From Rhizobium sp. Q54 (GTDB taxonomy: Bacteria > Pseudomonadota > Alphaproteobacteria > Rhizobiales > Beijerinckiaceae), in contig CAMDOY010000018.1 in assembly GCA_945903655.1 (NCBI GenBank), positions 1 to 21,288 of the forward strand: a stretch of DNA of 21,288 bases. Direction: 5' to 3'. This document shows, in pieces, positions 14,756 to 21,288 of the stretch. Position 1 is the stretch's first letter, and every line of letters begins with the position of its first letter. The notes under the pieces are model-generated. The model had not been told where the DNA came from and did no database searches. It worked only from the letters and a program-made list of their open reading frames with translations. Both the position numbers and the translations under genes were made by a program.

Positions 14756-15680
14756 TGGGAAGCCCCTCGAAAAAGCGTGCATAGACGTCGTCGAGGCTCG
14801 CATGGCCTGCGTCGATCATGGTGAGATCGCCGCCCGCGCCCACCACGGCCCTGGCGATGTCGCCGCGAATGTCTCCGGTCGCCTCGATGCGCAGGCCCGA
14901 GCCCTCGTTAGCCACGCGGGTGACGCCGGGCACGGCTGACAGCGCCGCCTCCAGACCCTCCCCATGGGCCTCGATGCGGATGATGTGGGAGCCGCCGAGC
15001 ACGCTGCGCAGCAGATCCTCCACCCGCCCCATGAGGCCGATCTTGCCCTGGCTGAACAGGGCCACCCGGTCGCAGACGGATTGCACGAGTTCGAGCATGT
15101 GGGAGGACAGAAGGATGGTCATGCCGTCCTTCTTGAGGGAGCGGATCAGCTCCAGAAATTCGCGCGTCGATTGCGGGTCCAGCCCGCCGGTCGGCTCGTC
15201 GAGAATGGCGATGGAGGCGCCCTTCATCAGGATTTCCGCGATGGCGAGGCGCTGGCGCATGCCGCGGGAATAGCCGAGCACCGGCCGCTGCCCGGCTTCC
15301 GTCAGGCGCACGCGGGCGAGCGCCGCCGCAATTTTCTCGTCGGCTTCCTTGCTGGTGAAGCCGCAGAGTTTGGCGGTGTAGCGCAGGTTCGCCACGCCCG
15401 TCAGGTTGTCATAGAAGCCAACCTGATCGGGCATGTAGCCCACGCGCCGCTTGACTTCGAGGGGCTGGCGCAGCGGGTCGAAGCCCGCCACATTGGCCGT
15501 CCCCGAGGTCGGCTCGGTGAGGCCGAGCAGCATGAGGATAGTGGTGGTCTTGCCCGCCCCGTTGGGGCCGAGCAGACCGAAGACCTCGCCGGGCTCTATG
15601 GTCAGGTCGAGCTTGTCGACCGCCAGCCTCGACCCGTAAGCCTTGGTGAGCTGCTGCGTGCGGATGACCGGCTCGCTCAT
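14745..15680 (-). CDS. ABC transporter ATP-binding protein
   Basis: The 311-residue nucleotide-binding subunit has Walker A GPNGAGKT (38-45), a degenerate signature GYSRGMRQR in place of LSGGQ (136-144), Walker B IAILDEPTGGLD (157-168) and switch histidine SSH in TILLSSHMLEL. The C-terminal 80 or so residues (from about 230) form an extra domain of the sort found in CcmA/NatA/NosF-type export ATPases. The ATG at 15680 overlaps the stop of the NEW3 gene by ATGA, and its own end overlaps the permease by 11 bp. The three are therefore almost surely translated together as one transporter. Confidence 0.92.
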   Translation of the reverse strand: MSEPVIRTQQLTKAYGSRLAVDKLDLTIEPGEVFGLLGPNGAGKTTTILMLLGLTEPTSGTANVAGFDPLRQPLEVKRRVGYMPDQVGFYDNLTGVANLRYTAKLCGFTSKEADEKIAAALARVRLTEAGQRPVLGYSRGMRQRLAIAEILMKGASIAILDEPTGGLDPQSTREFLELIRSLKKDGMTILLSSHMLELVQSVCDRVALFSQGKIGLMGRVEDLLRSVLGGSHIIRIEAHGEGLEAALSAVPGVTRVANEGSGLRIEATGDIRGDIARAVVGAGGDLTMIDAGHASLDDVYARFFEGLPNAA

Positions 15681-16852
15681 CTGCGACCGAACCTCCCGAC
15701 AGCGCCCACCAGCACGAGCAGGGCCGCGATGATGACCGCGATGCCCGTCACGCCCCAGAGGGTCGAGGTGGTGACGGTGACCCGGTAGTTGGCGGATTCG
15801 GAGACGCCGTCGCCCGAGGCGCGCACGCTCACCATATAGTCGCCCGCGATGGCCTTGGCGCTGGGGGTCACGAGGGCGGAGACCTTTTTCTCCTCGCCCG
15901 CTGCGATTTCCGGCACTTCCTTCGGATCAAACGAGATCTTCCAGCCGCTGGGCGGAGTGGCGCTGAGGCTCATGCCGCGCGCCGAGGCCGTGCCGGTGTT
16001 GCGGATGACGAGGGGAATGCTGCGCTCCTGCCCGGCGGTCGCCTCGCCGCTCAGGCGCTCGTCCTGACCGGTGACGGTGATGGCGGGCTGGCCGCTGATG
16101 TCGAGCGCCAGCTTCGCCTGGACGCTCGCCTTGTCGCCGGCGATGGCGAGCATGATCGGCGTTTCGCCAGCGGGGGCGCGGGGGCCGGGCTTCACCGCCA
16201 CAGTGATGTCCTTGCTCTCGTTGGCCTTGATCGAGAGGCTGGTGATCTCCTGGGTGCTATAGCCTTCCTTGAAGGTGCTGGTGAATCCGCTGGGGGCGTC
16301 CACCCGCAGGTTCACGGTCATGTCGGCGCCCGATTCGTTCTTCACGGCGACGTTGAAGTCGAAGCTGGACTTGGGCGAGCCGCGCAGCACCGGGAATTTC
16401 GGCGTGGCCGTCAGCTTCGCCGCCAGAGGCTCGGCGAGCTTGATGGAGATGGGCAGCGAGGACTTGGCGTCGTCGCCATCGGCCTGGATGGTGATCTTGT
16501 AGTCGCCAGCCTTGGCGGTGGCGGGGATGTTCAGCTTGAGATTGAGATTGGCGCGTCCGTCATAGTCCACGAAGGCGGCGCTGACGGGCTTGCCCGAGCC
16601 CTCCACATCCGCCTTCCAGTCGGCGGGCTTGTCCGCGATGGTGACGGCGGTGCGCTGGGGCGGCAGGCCATAGTTGTAGATGGTGAGAGGAAGGGTGGTC
16701 TCCTCGCCCGCGCGGATCTGCACGGCGGGAAAATCCGTTGTGAGGTAGAGTCCCTTGATCGCCTCAGGACTCGGATCCTTCGCCATGGCGGTCGAAACCG
16801 TCGCCAAAGACAAAGACGCCACCATCAAAAGCGCTGACACGCCTGCGCGCAT
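15677..16852 (-). CDS. Secreted NEW3-domain protein, membrane-anchored
   Basis: The 391-residue product starts with a Sec signal peptide (MRAGVSALLMVASLSLATVSTAMA, cleavage near residue 24). The body is a series of Ig-like beta-sandwich repeats about 100 residues long. The last reads RSIPLVIRNTGTASARGMSL, then PPSGWKISFDPKEVPEIAAG, the hallmark of NPCBM-associated NEW3 domains (PF10633). A C-terminal helix (about 363-384, WGVTGIAVIIAALLVLVGAV) and a short RFGRR tail anchor it in the inner membrane with the body in the periplasm. The start at 16852 has GGGAGG six bases upstream; other ATGs at 16867 and 16897 do not. It heads the transporter operon and probably works outside the membrane with the ABC pair, perhaps binding substrate or envelope carbohydrate. 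That role is inferred. Confidence 0.82.
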   Translation of the reverse strand: MRAGVSALLMVASLSLATVSTAMAKDPSPEAIKGLYLTTDFPAVQIRAGEETTLPLTIYNYGLPPQRTAVTIADKPADWKADVEGSGKPVSAAFVDYDGRANLNLKLNIPATAKAGDYKITIQADGDDAKSSLPISIKLAEPLAAKLTATPKFPVLRGSPKSSFDFNVAVKNESGADMTVNLRVDAPSGFTSTFKEGYSTQEITSLSIKANESKDITVAVKPGPRAPAGETPIMLAIAGDKASVQAKLALDISGQPAITVTGQDERLSGEATAGQERSIPLVIRNTGTASARGMSLSATPPSGWKISFDPKEVPEIAAGEEKKVSALVTPSAKAIAGDYMVSVRASGDGVSESANYRVTVTTSTLWGVTGIAVIIAALLVLVGAVGRFGRR

Positions 16853-16881
16853 GCGCCACCTCCCCATTTGATCCCAACAAG

Positions 16882-16914
16882 CTCCGCACCGTCCCACCGG
16901 TTCGGGGCGCGGAG
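16882..16914 (-). promoter_or_regulatory. Hairpin in the NEW3 gene leader
   Basis: CTCCGC (16882-16887) pairs with GCGGAG (16909-16914), with a nested ACCG/CGGT stem inside and a 7-base bulge. It lies 30-60 bp upstream of the NEW3 start on the minus strand and could be in its leader RNA. It has no T-run. The remainder of the 16853-17020 spacer shows no clear promoter. Confidence 0.25.
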
Positions 16915-16994
16915 TTCAATGGATGATTAGGGCCAAATTTTGGCGGAAAGCAAGTCACGGCTTCGTTCTCATGGATTTGAACGAGCTGCTATCT

Positions 16995-17012
16995 CGCCCG
17001 AACCGCCCGAAC
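16995..17012. repeat. Tandem 9-bp repeat, two copies
   Basis: CGCCCGAAC occurs twice head to tail, 9 bp past the stop of the OlsB-like gene. Two copies of a GC-rich 9-mer have no evident role. Confidence 0.5.
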
Positions 17013-17020
17013 CCTGAGCG

Positions 17021-17941
17021 TCAGGCGGCGAGTTTCACATCGCTTTCCGGCGTGCTGAAATAAGAGATATAGCGCGGGTCGATTTCGGCGACGGGCATGA
17101 TGATGAAGACATCGGTGGTGCCGAACTGGCGGTCGCTCACCGCTTCCGCGCCGATCTTCGCGCCCACGCGGATATAGCCTTTCAACAGCGGCGGCAGTTT
17201 GGCCAGGGCCTTGCGCGGTTCTAGATCCGGCGTGTCGGTGGCGTTGATGACGATGCGCCGCGACGGCAGCGCCCGTGTGGCCCAGACGTCGTCAGGGGAG
17301 GCCGTTGCGCTCAGCCAGGCCAGCGTCGGCGCATGGGGCGCGGGGTCGGCGCCGGGCAGGCTGGCGCAGCCGATCATTACATCGATACGGTGGTGGCGCA
17401 CATAGGTCCAGATGCCCCGCCACAGCAACTCCAGCACTCGTTTGGAGCGCCAGTCACTGTGTACGCAGGAGCGACCAAGTTCCAGAAAACGCTTGCCCGC
17501 ATGGCGCGCCAGCAGGGGTGCGATGTCGAACTCGCTGGCCGAATAGAAGCCGCCATGGCGCTCCGCCACATCCTGCCGCAGCAGGCGATAGCAACCGACG
17601 ACCTTGGGCTTGCGTTGGCCAAAGCGGTTCAGGAAATCATGATCGATCACGATGAGATGATCGCAGATGCGATCAAACGCGCAGAGGTCGCGGCGAGTCA
17701 GCGCGGTGCGGGCGTCAGCGATGGCGCCGCCCTCTTCATAGAACACCTTGTAGCGCAGCTTCTGCGCCTTGCGGATGTCGCGCTTGTGGGTGGCGAGCCG
17801 CACTTCCAGCGAACCGATTCGGCCCAGCGACGCGGGCAGGCCCATCAGGTCCCGCACAGGCTTGCGACCGGGAAAAAGCGCAATAGTCTGGGGGATGAAG
17901 CCTTTGGTGTTTTGCCAAGCCTGAGAGGCCGCCTTGTACAT
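17021..17941 (-). CDS. olsB: OlsB-like GNAT acyltransferase
   Basis: The 306-residue product resembles rhizobial OlsB, the acyl-ACP-dependent ornithine N-alpha-acyltransferase that makes lyso-ornithine lipid (GNAT fold, Acetyltransf_5 type). Seen: LGRIGSLEVRLATHKRDIRK (39-58) leading to QKLRYKVFYEE, RRDLCAFDRICDHLIVIDHD, VVGCYRLLRQDVA, and FYSASEFDI followed by FLELGRSCVHSDWR. The C-terminal part ends in a long tail including TTDVFIIMPVAEIDPRY. Length and motif order agree with the family. The partner acyltransferase OlsA is not adjacent, so the function is likely but not certain; other OlsB relatives act on different amines. The ATG at 17941 has GAGG eight bases upstream. It lies 74 bp after the alpha/beta hydrolase gene on the same strand. 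Confidence 0.65.
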   Translation of the reverse strand: MYKAASQAWQNTKGFIPQTIALFPGRKPVRDLMGLPASLGRIGSLEVRLATHKRDIRKAQKLRYKVFYEEGGAIADARTALTRRDLCAFDRICDHLIVIDHDFLNRFGQRKPKVVGCYRLLRQDVAERHGGFYSASEFDIAPLLARHAGKRFLELGRSCVHSDWRSKRVLELLWRGIWTYVRHHRIDVMIGCASLPGADPAPHAPTLAWLSATASPDDVWATRALPSRRIVINATDTPDLEPRKALAKLPPLLKGYIRVGAKIGAEAVSDRQFGTTDVFIIMPVAEIDPRYISYFSTPESDVKLAA

Positions 17942-18015
17942 TTTTATATCCTCGCAAGGTCGTTTCAGACCATTGCGTCAGCTTCATCATGAGTCGTCGA
18001 CAGTTTGATGACGGT

Positions 18016-18744
18016 TTACCTTGCGCGTTCCCATAGGGCGATCACCTCTTCGATGCGCTGCGTCACATCGGCGGGGTGGGTGCGCACCACATCATGCAGG
18101 GCGTCAAAGGCGCTCGTGCTCCAATCGGGGTCCGCGCGCAGGCGGGCGGCGATGGCCTGGAAAGGGCTGGGGTCATAGGCCGAGCACAGCGCATAGTGGC
18201 GGGGCGGCCATGCCTCGGGGTTAGCGCGGGTGGCCACATAGGGCTCGCTGAAGCACTTGATGGGATGGGGCGTGAAGAGCGGATCGAAGCGCGGGGCGTC
18301 CGCAGGGCTGCTGTTGGCGGGCGCCCGGGCGCGGGGCACGGAATGGCCGCCGTCATGGGCCTCAGCCGCCGCCTGTTGGGCCGCTGCGCCCTTCGGACCC
18401 GCCATGTCCCAGACATTCTGGCCGCTCGCGGGCACGAAGGCGTCGATATAGATCATGCCCCTGATGCGGGCGATCTCCCGATCCGCCGCCCCCGTGATCA
18501 CCATGCCGCCATAGGAATGGCCGACGATGATGACGTCGCGCAGATCGTTCCAGCGCAGGAGCCCGGCGATGTCAGAGATGTGGCTGGAGAGGTTGATCTG
18601 ATCGGGAGAAATGTGGCTGCGCTCGGCCAACCCCGTAAGGGTGGGCGCATGGACCTCGTGGCCAGCTGCGCGCAGCAGGGGCGCCACGCCGTTCCACGAC
18701 CAGGAGCCGCTCCAGGCCCCATGCACCAGAACAATGACCGCCAT
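18016..18744 (-). CDS. Alpha/beta hydrolase (EstC-like esterase)
   Basis: The 242-residue cytoplasmic protein has the alpha/beta-hydrolase layout: an oxyanion-hole segment VLVHGAWSGSWSW (5-17), nucleophile S77 in VGHSYGGMV, and IYIDAFVP after the next strand. H217 (ALHDVV) or H223 (RTHP) near the C-terminus is a candidate catalytic histidine. The short HGAW/PTLTGL style is that of small esterases such as EstC and of plant hydroxynitrile-lyase/methylesterase relatives. Substrate cannot be deduced. The ATG at 18744 follows a strong GGGGAGG five bases away. Neighbours on both sides are on the same strand with gaps of about 70 bp, so co-transcription with the OlsB-like gene is possible. Confidence 0.8.
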   Translation of the reverse strand: MAVIVLVHGAWSGSWSWNGVAPLLRAAGHEVHAPTLTGLAERSHISPDQINLSSHISDIAGLLRWNDLRDVIIVGHSYGGMVITGAADREIARIRGMIYIDAFVPASGQNVWDMAGPKGAAAQQAAAEAHDGGHSVPRARAPANSSPADAPRFDPLFTPHPIKCFSEPYVATRANPEAWPPRHYALCSAYDPSPFQAIAARLRADPDWSTSAFDALHDVVRTHPADVTQRIEEVIALWERAR

Positions 18745-18813
18745 CAGCCCCTCCCCTTGATTTGATCCCTCATGATTAGGCCGGTTCGGGGCGGACGGGA
18801 AGGGCGGGCCCTT

Positions 18814-20352
18814 TCAGGCCGCCCGCGCTACGCCCTGCAATTGCCTGCGATAGCTGAGGGCTTCGGCCAGATGCAGGCGCCCGACCTGCGCGGCGCCGTC
18901 GAGATCGGCGAGGGTGCGCGCCAGTTTCAGCACGCGATGATAGCCGCGCGCCGACAGGCGCATGCGCTCGGCGGCGTCCCGCAGCAGGGCGAGGCCCGCC
19001 GCGTCGAGGGCCGCCGCATCCTCGATCACGTTGGGCGGCGCGGCGGCGTTGGTGGCGACCCCGGGCAGGCCCATGGCGCGGTAGCGTTCGGCCTGCAGCG
19101 CGCGGGCGGCGGCGACCCGCTCGGCCACATCCGCCGAGCCCTCGGAGGGGGCGGGCAGGATGAGGTCGGCGGCGGTGACGGCGGGCACGTCGATGGAGAG
19201 GTCGAAACGGTCGAGCAGGGGGCCTGAAATGCGCGCCTGATAGGCGGCGATGCAGCGCTCGTTCTGCTGTCTGCGGCAGGTATAGCCGGGGTCCGTCCCA
19301 TGGCCGCAGCGGCAGGGGTTCATGGCGCCGATGAGCTGGAAGCGCGCGGGATAGGTGACGCGCGCATTGGCCCGGGCGATGGAGACCTCCCCCGCCTCCA
19401 GCGGCTGGCGCAGGCTGTCGAGGGTCTGGGGCTGGAACTCCGGGAATTCATCGAGAAAGAGCACGCCGTTATGGGCCAGCGACACCTCGCCGGGCCGGGC
19501 CTGGGCGCCCCCGCCGATGAGGGCGGCCATAGAGGCGTTATGGTGCGGGGCGCGGAAGGGGCGGGCGTTGGTCAGCGCCCCGCCCGCCAGCTCCCCCGCC
19601 ACCGAATGGATCATCGAAACTTCCAGCAATTCGCGCGGGGTCAGCGGCGGCAGGATCGAGGGCAGGCGCGCGGCCAGCATGCTCTTGCCCGAGCCCGGGG
19701 GGCCACTCATCAGCAGATTGTGTCCGCCAGCCGCTGCGATCTCCAGCGCCCGCTTGGCGCTCTCCTGCCCCTTGATGTCGCGAAGGTCAGGCATGGCGGT
19801 CCGTCCCGCGCGCACGGCGGGGGCTGGCCGGGCCATGACTTGCGAGCCCTTGAAGTGATTGGCGAGCTGGATCAGGGAGCGTGGCGCGAGAATGTCGAGA
19901 TCGGCTGAGGCCCAGGCGGCTTCGGGTCCGCAATCGAAGGGGCAGATCAGCCCCTGCCCCCGCGCATTGGCGGCCACCGCCGCTGGCAGGGCGCCCGCCA
20001 CGGCGGTGATGGCGCCGTCGAGCGCCAGTTCGCCGATGATCGTGTAGCGGTCGAGCGCATCGTGGGGAATGGCGCCGATGGCGGCCATGACCCCCAGCGC
20101 GATGGGTAGGTCGTAATGGCTGCCCTCCTTGGGCATGTCGGCGGGGGCGAGGTTGACGGTGATGCGCCGGGCTGGCAGGGCGAGGCCCGAGGCGGTCAGG
20201 GCCGAGCGCACCCGCTCGCGCGGTTCCGTCACCGCCTTGTCGCCGAGGCCCACCACGCTGAAGCGCACCTCGCCGTTGGAAATCTGCACCTGCACATCGA
20301 CGGGCCGCGCCTCGATGCCCTGAAATGCGACTGTTGCGACCCGTACCACCAT
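18814..20352 (-). CDS. comM: YifB/ComM family AAA+ ATPase
   Basis: The 512-residue product has the full YifB/ComM architecture. An N-terminal ChlI/Lon-S5-like domain (about 20-140) includes FSVVGLGDKAV and KEGSHYDLPIALGVMAA. The Mg-chelatase-like AAA+ core has Walker A GPPGSGKS (217-224), PFRAPHHNAS, Walker B VLFLDEFPEF (297-306) and the cysteine cluster NPCRCGHGTDPGYTC (345-359). A C-terminal lid domain contains LSARGYHRVLKLARTLADL. In naturally transformable bacteria ComM is a hexameric helicase that promotes branch migration during integration of DNA; the gene is also widespread in other bacteria. The ATG at 20352 has GGGAGG six bases upstream. No motif is missing and length is normal. Confidence 0.93.
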   Translation of the reverse strand: MVVRVATVAFQGIEARPVDVQVQISNGEVRFSVVGLGDKAVTEPRERVRSALTASGLALPARRITVNLAPADMPKEGSHYDLPIALGVMAAIGAIPHDALDRYTIIGELALDGAITAVAGALPAAVAANARGQGLICPFDCGPEAAWASADLDILAPRSLIQLANHFKGSQVMARPAPAVRAGRTAMPDLRDIKGQESAKRALEIAAAGGHNLLMSGPPGSGKSMLAARLPSILPPLTPRELLEVSMIHSVAGELAGGALTNARPFRAPHHNASMAALIGGGAQARPGEVSLAHNGVLFLDEFPEFQPQTLDSLRQPLEAGEVSIARANARVTYPARFQLIGAMNPCRCGHGTDPGYTCRRQQNERCIAAYQARISGPLLDRFDLSIDVPAVTAADLILPAPSEGSADVAERVAAARALQAERYRAMGLPGVATNAAAPPNVIEDAAALDAAGLALLRDAAERMRLSARGYHRVLKLARTLADLDGAAQVGRLHLAEALSYRRQLQGVARAA

Positions 20353-20421
20353 GGCCAGCCTCCCGATCCACCCTGAGGGTAGCGCGAGAACTTGACCTTG
20401 GCAAGAACATTAGCGGAACAT

Positions 20422-21288
20422 TTACGCCTTGCGGCGGGCCAGCCGGTCCTTGATGTCCGGGATGAGCTTGGACACATTCGCCCCGTTCAGCACCGCCCGC
20501 GCATTGGCGTCGATGCCGCTCACCGCATTTATGTAGCCCGCGATCTCCTCGGGGTCGCGAATCGCCTGGGGGTAGTCGGTGGCGAAGACGCATTGGGAGA
20601 GGGCGACCTCCGACAGGCCGAAGCGCACCCATTCGGCGCCCCAGTTGGCGGAGGGATCGGGACCGGCCCAGCCCGCGCAATCGTAGTAGAGGCGCTCGTG
20701 AATATAGTGGTCGAGGCTCTTGGCGGGCAGGCGGTTGTGGCGGGGGATCTCGGAGGTGCCCCAGACATGGCGCTGCTGGAAGCCGCGGATGCGCCCGAGG
20801 TAGCGGCCCAGACCGCCAGAGAAATGGGAGAACTGCACCTTGAGATGGGGCAGCTCGTCGAGGATGCCCGAATTGATCAGCCGCATGGTGGCGGTCATCA
20901 GCGAGAATTCCCAGCCCAGGATGCGGCCGAGATCATCCGCATACATCTGCGGCCAGTTGATCACATTGGGCAGGGGATGGATGAAGACATAGATCCCCAG
21001 ATCCGCCGCCGCGCGCCAGAAGGGCCGCAGGCCCTCTGCGTCGAGGGCCTGACCCTGAATTTCCGAGGCGATGACGACGCCGGGAAAGCCCAGGTCCACC
21101 ACGCAACGCTTCAGCTCCACGATCATTTCAGCGGTGTTGAGTGCGGGGATATGGGCGAGGCCCACGAAGCGGCCGGGATGCTCCAGCTCGATCTCGCGCA
21201 AGCGGTCATTGATGAGCTTGCACTTGCCCACATCCGGCTGGTCGAAGCCCGGGCCGCTGGAGAGCACGCAGGCGTCGATGCCCGTGCG
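20422..21288 (-). CDS. Amidohydrolase-2 family protein, 5' end missing
   Basis: The frame is open from the window edge at 21288 to a TAA at 20422-20424, giving 288 residues of the C-terminal portion. The visible GTG at 21267 is probably internal, since in-frame residues RTGIDACVL continue upstream. The sequence fits the amidohydrolase-2 family (PF04909; ACMSD-like metal-dependent decarboxylases and hydrolases). Seen: FVGLAHIPALNT, GFPGVVIASEIQGQALD, metal-ligand-type YVFIHPLPN, VQFSHFSGGLGRYLGRI, and FATDYPQ with the likely catalytic Asp. The N-terminal HxH metal motif would lie outside the window. The specific reaction cannot be told. Confidence 0.82.
   Translation of the reverse strand, partial: RTGIDACVLSSGPGFDQPDVGKCKLINDRLREIELEHPGRFVGLAHIPALNTAEMIVELKRCVVDLGFPGVVIASEIQGQALDAEGLRPFWRAAADLGIYVFIHPLPNVINWPQMYADDLGRILGWEFSLMTATMRLINSGILDELPHLKVQFSHFSGGLGRYLGRIRGFQQRHVWGTSEIPRHNRLPAKSLDHYIHERLYYDCAGWAGPDPSANWGAEWVRFGLSEVALSQCVFATDYPQAIRDPEEIAGYINAVSGIDANARAVLNGANVSKLIPDIKDRLARRKA

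Noticed and set aside
18800..18813. AAGGGC-GG-GCCCTT palindrome after the comM stop, considered as a terminator
   Set aside because: The two-base centre is too small for a full hairpin loop and no T-run follows.
20376..20404. TTGCCA - 17 bases - TACCCT as a comM promoter on the minus strand
   Set aside because: The -35 is good but the -10 matches only three of six bases and contains no AT-rich core.

Overview
The window is high in G+C (mid-60s percent by eye) and densely coded. It reads as a chromosomal segment of an alphaproteobacterium of the order Hyphomicrobiales (Rhizobiales). The strongest sign is the gene block pckA (opposite strand), chvI, chvG, a short HPr kinase (hprK), a mannose-type EIIA and HPr, an arrangement known from rhizobia and relatives. 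I cannot name a genus.

Layout. 1-207 is the tail of an NhaD-type Na+/H+ antiporter, followed by a small lipocalin-like protein (254-652). A bidirectional terminator (675-701) separates it from ATP-dependent PEP carboxykinase, pckA (minus, 723-2336). Next comes a HugZ-like split-barrel protein (minus, 2495-3265), divergent from the chvI-chvG two-component system (3488-6004). This runs through an ATGA overlap into hprK, then EIIA-Man and HPr (6562-7289), which also overlap by ATGA. Phosphoglucose isomerase (pgi, minus, 7292-8932) converges on HPr with 2 bp between the stop codons. PckA and Pgi are gluconeogenic/hexose-phosphate enzymes flanking an envelope/acid-stress two-component system and a regulatory PTS branch, so this half looks like a carbon-flux and stress control cluster.

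A DUF3800 gene (9123-9860) is AT-rich compared with everything around it and ends at a hairpin-plus-T-run terminator. It is the clearest candidate for horizontally acquired DNA. A Uup-type ABC-F ATPase (10123-11931) follows and converges on a GH15 glucoamylase/trehalase-like gene (minus, 11935-13740).

On the minus strand, 16852 down to 11935 reads as a likely operon: a secreted, membrane-anchored NEW3-domain protein, an ABC ATPase, an ABC-2 type permease, and after 61 bp the GH15 enzyme. The first three overlap by ATGA or 11 bp. Further along the same strand are an OlsB-like acyltransferase (17021-17941), an alpha/beta hydrolase (18016-18744), a YifB/ComM-family AAA+ protein (18814-20352) and a 5'-truncated amidohydrolase-2 family protein (20422 to the window end).

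I found no tRNA, rRNA, CRISPR array or intact insertion sequence. No stretch without a gene exceeds 300 bases; the longest is 262 bases (9861-10122). The least understood parts are the NEW3/ABC/GH15 operon and the DUF3800 islet. Several short inverted repeats lie upstream of the carbon-control genes.
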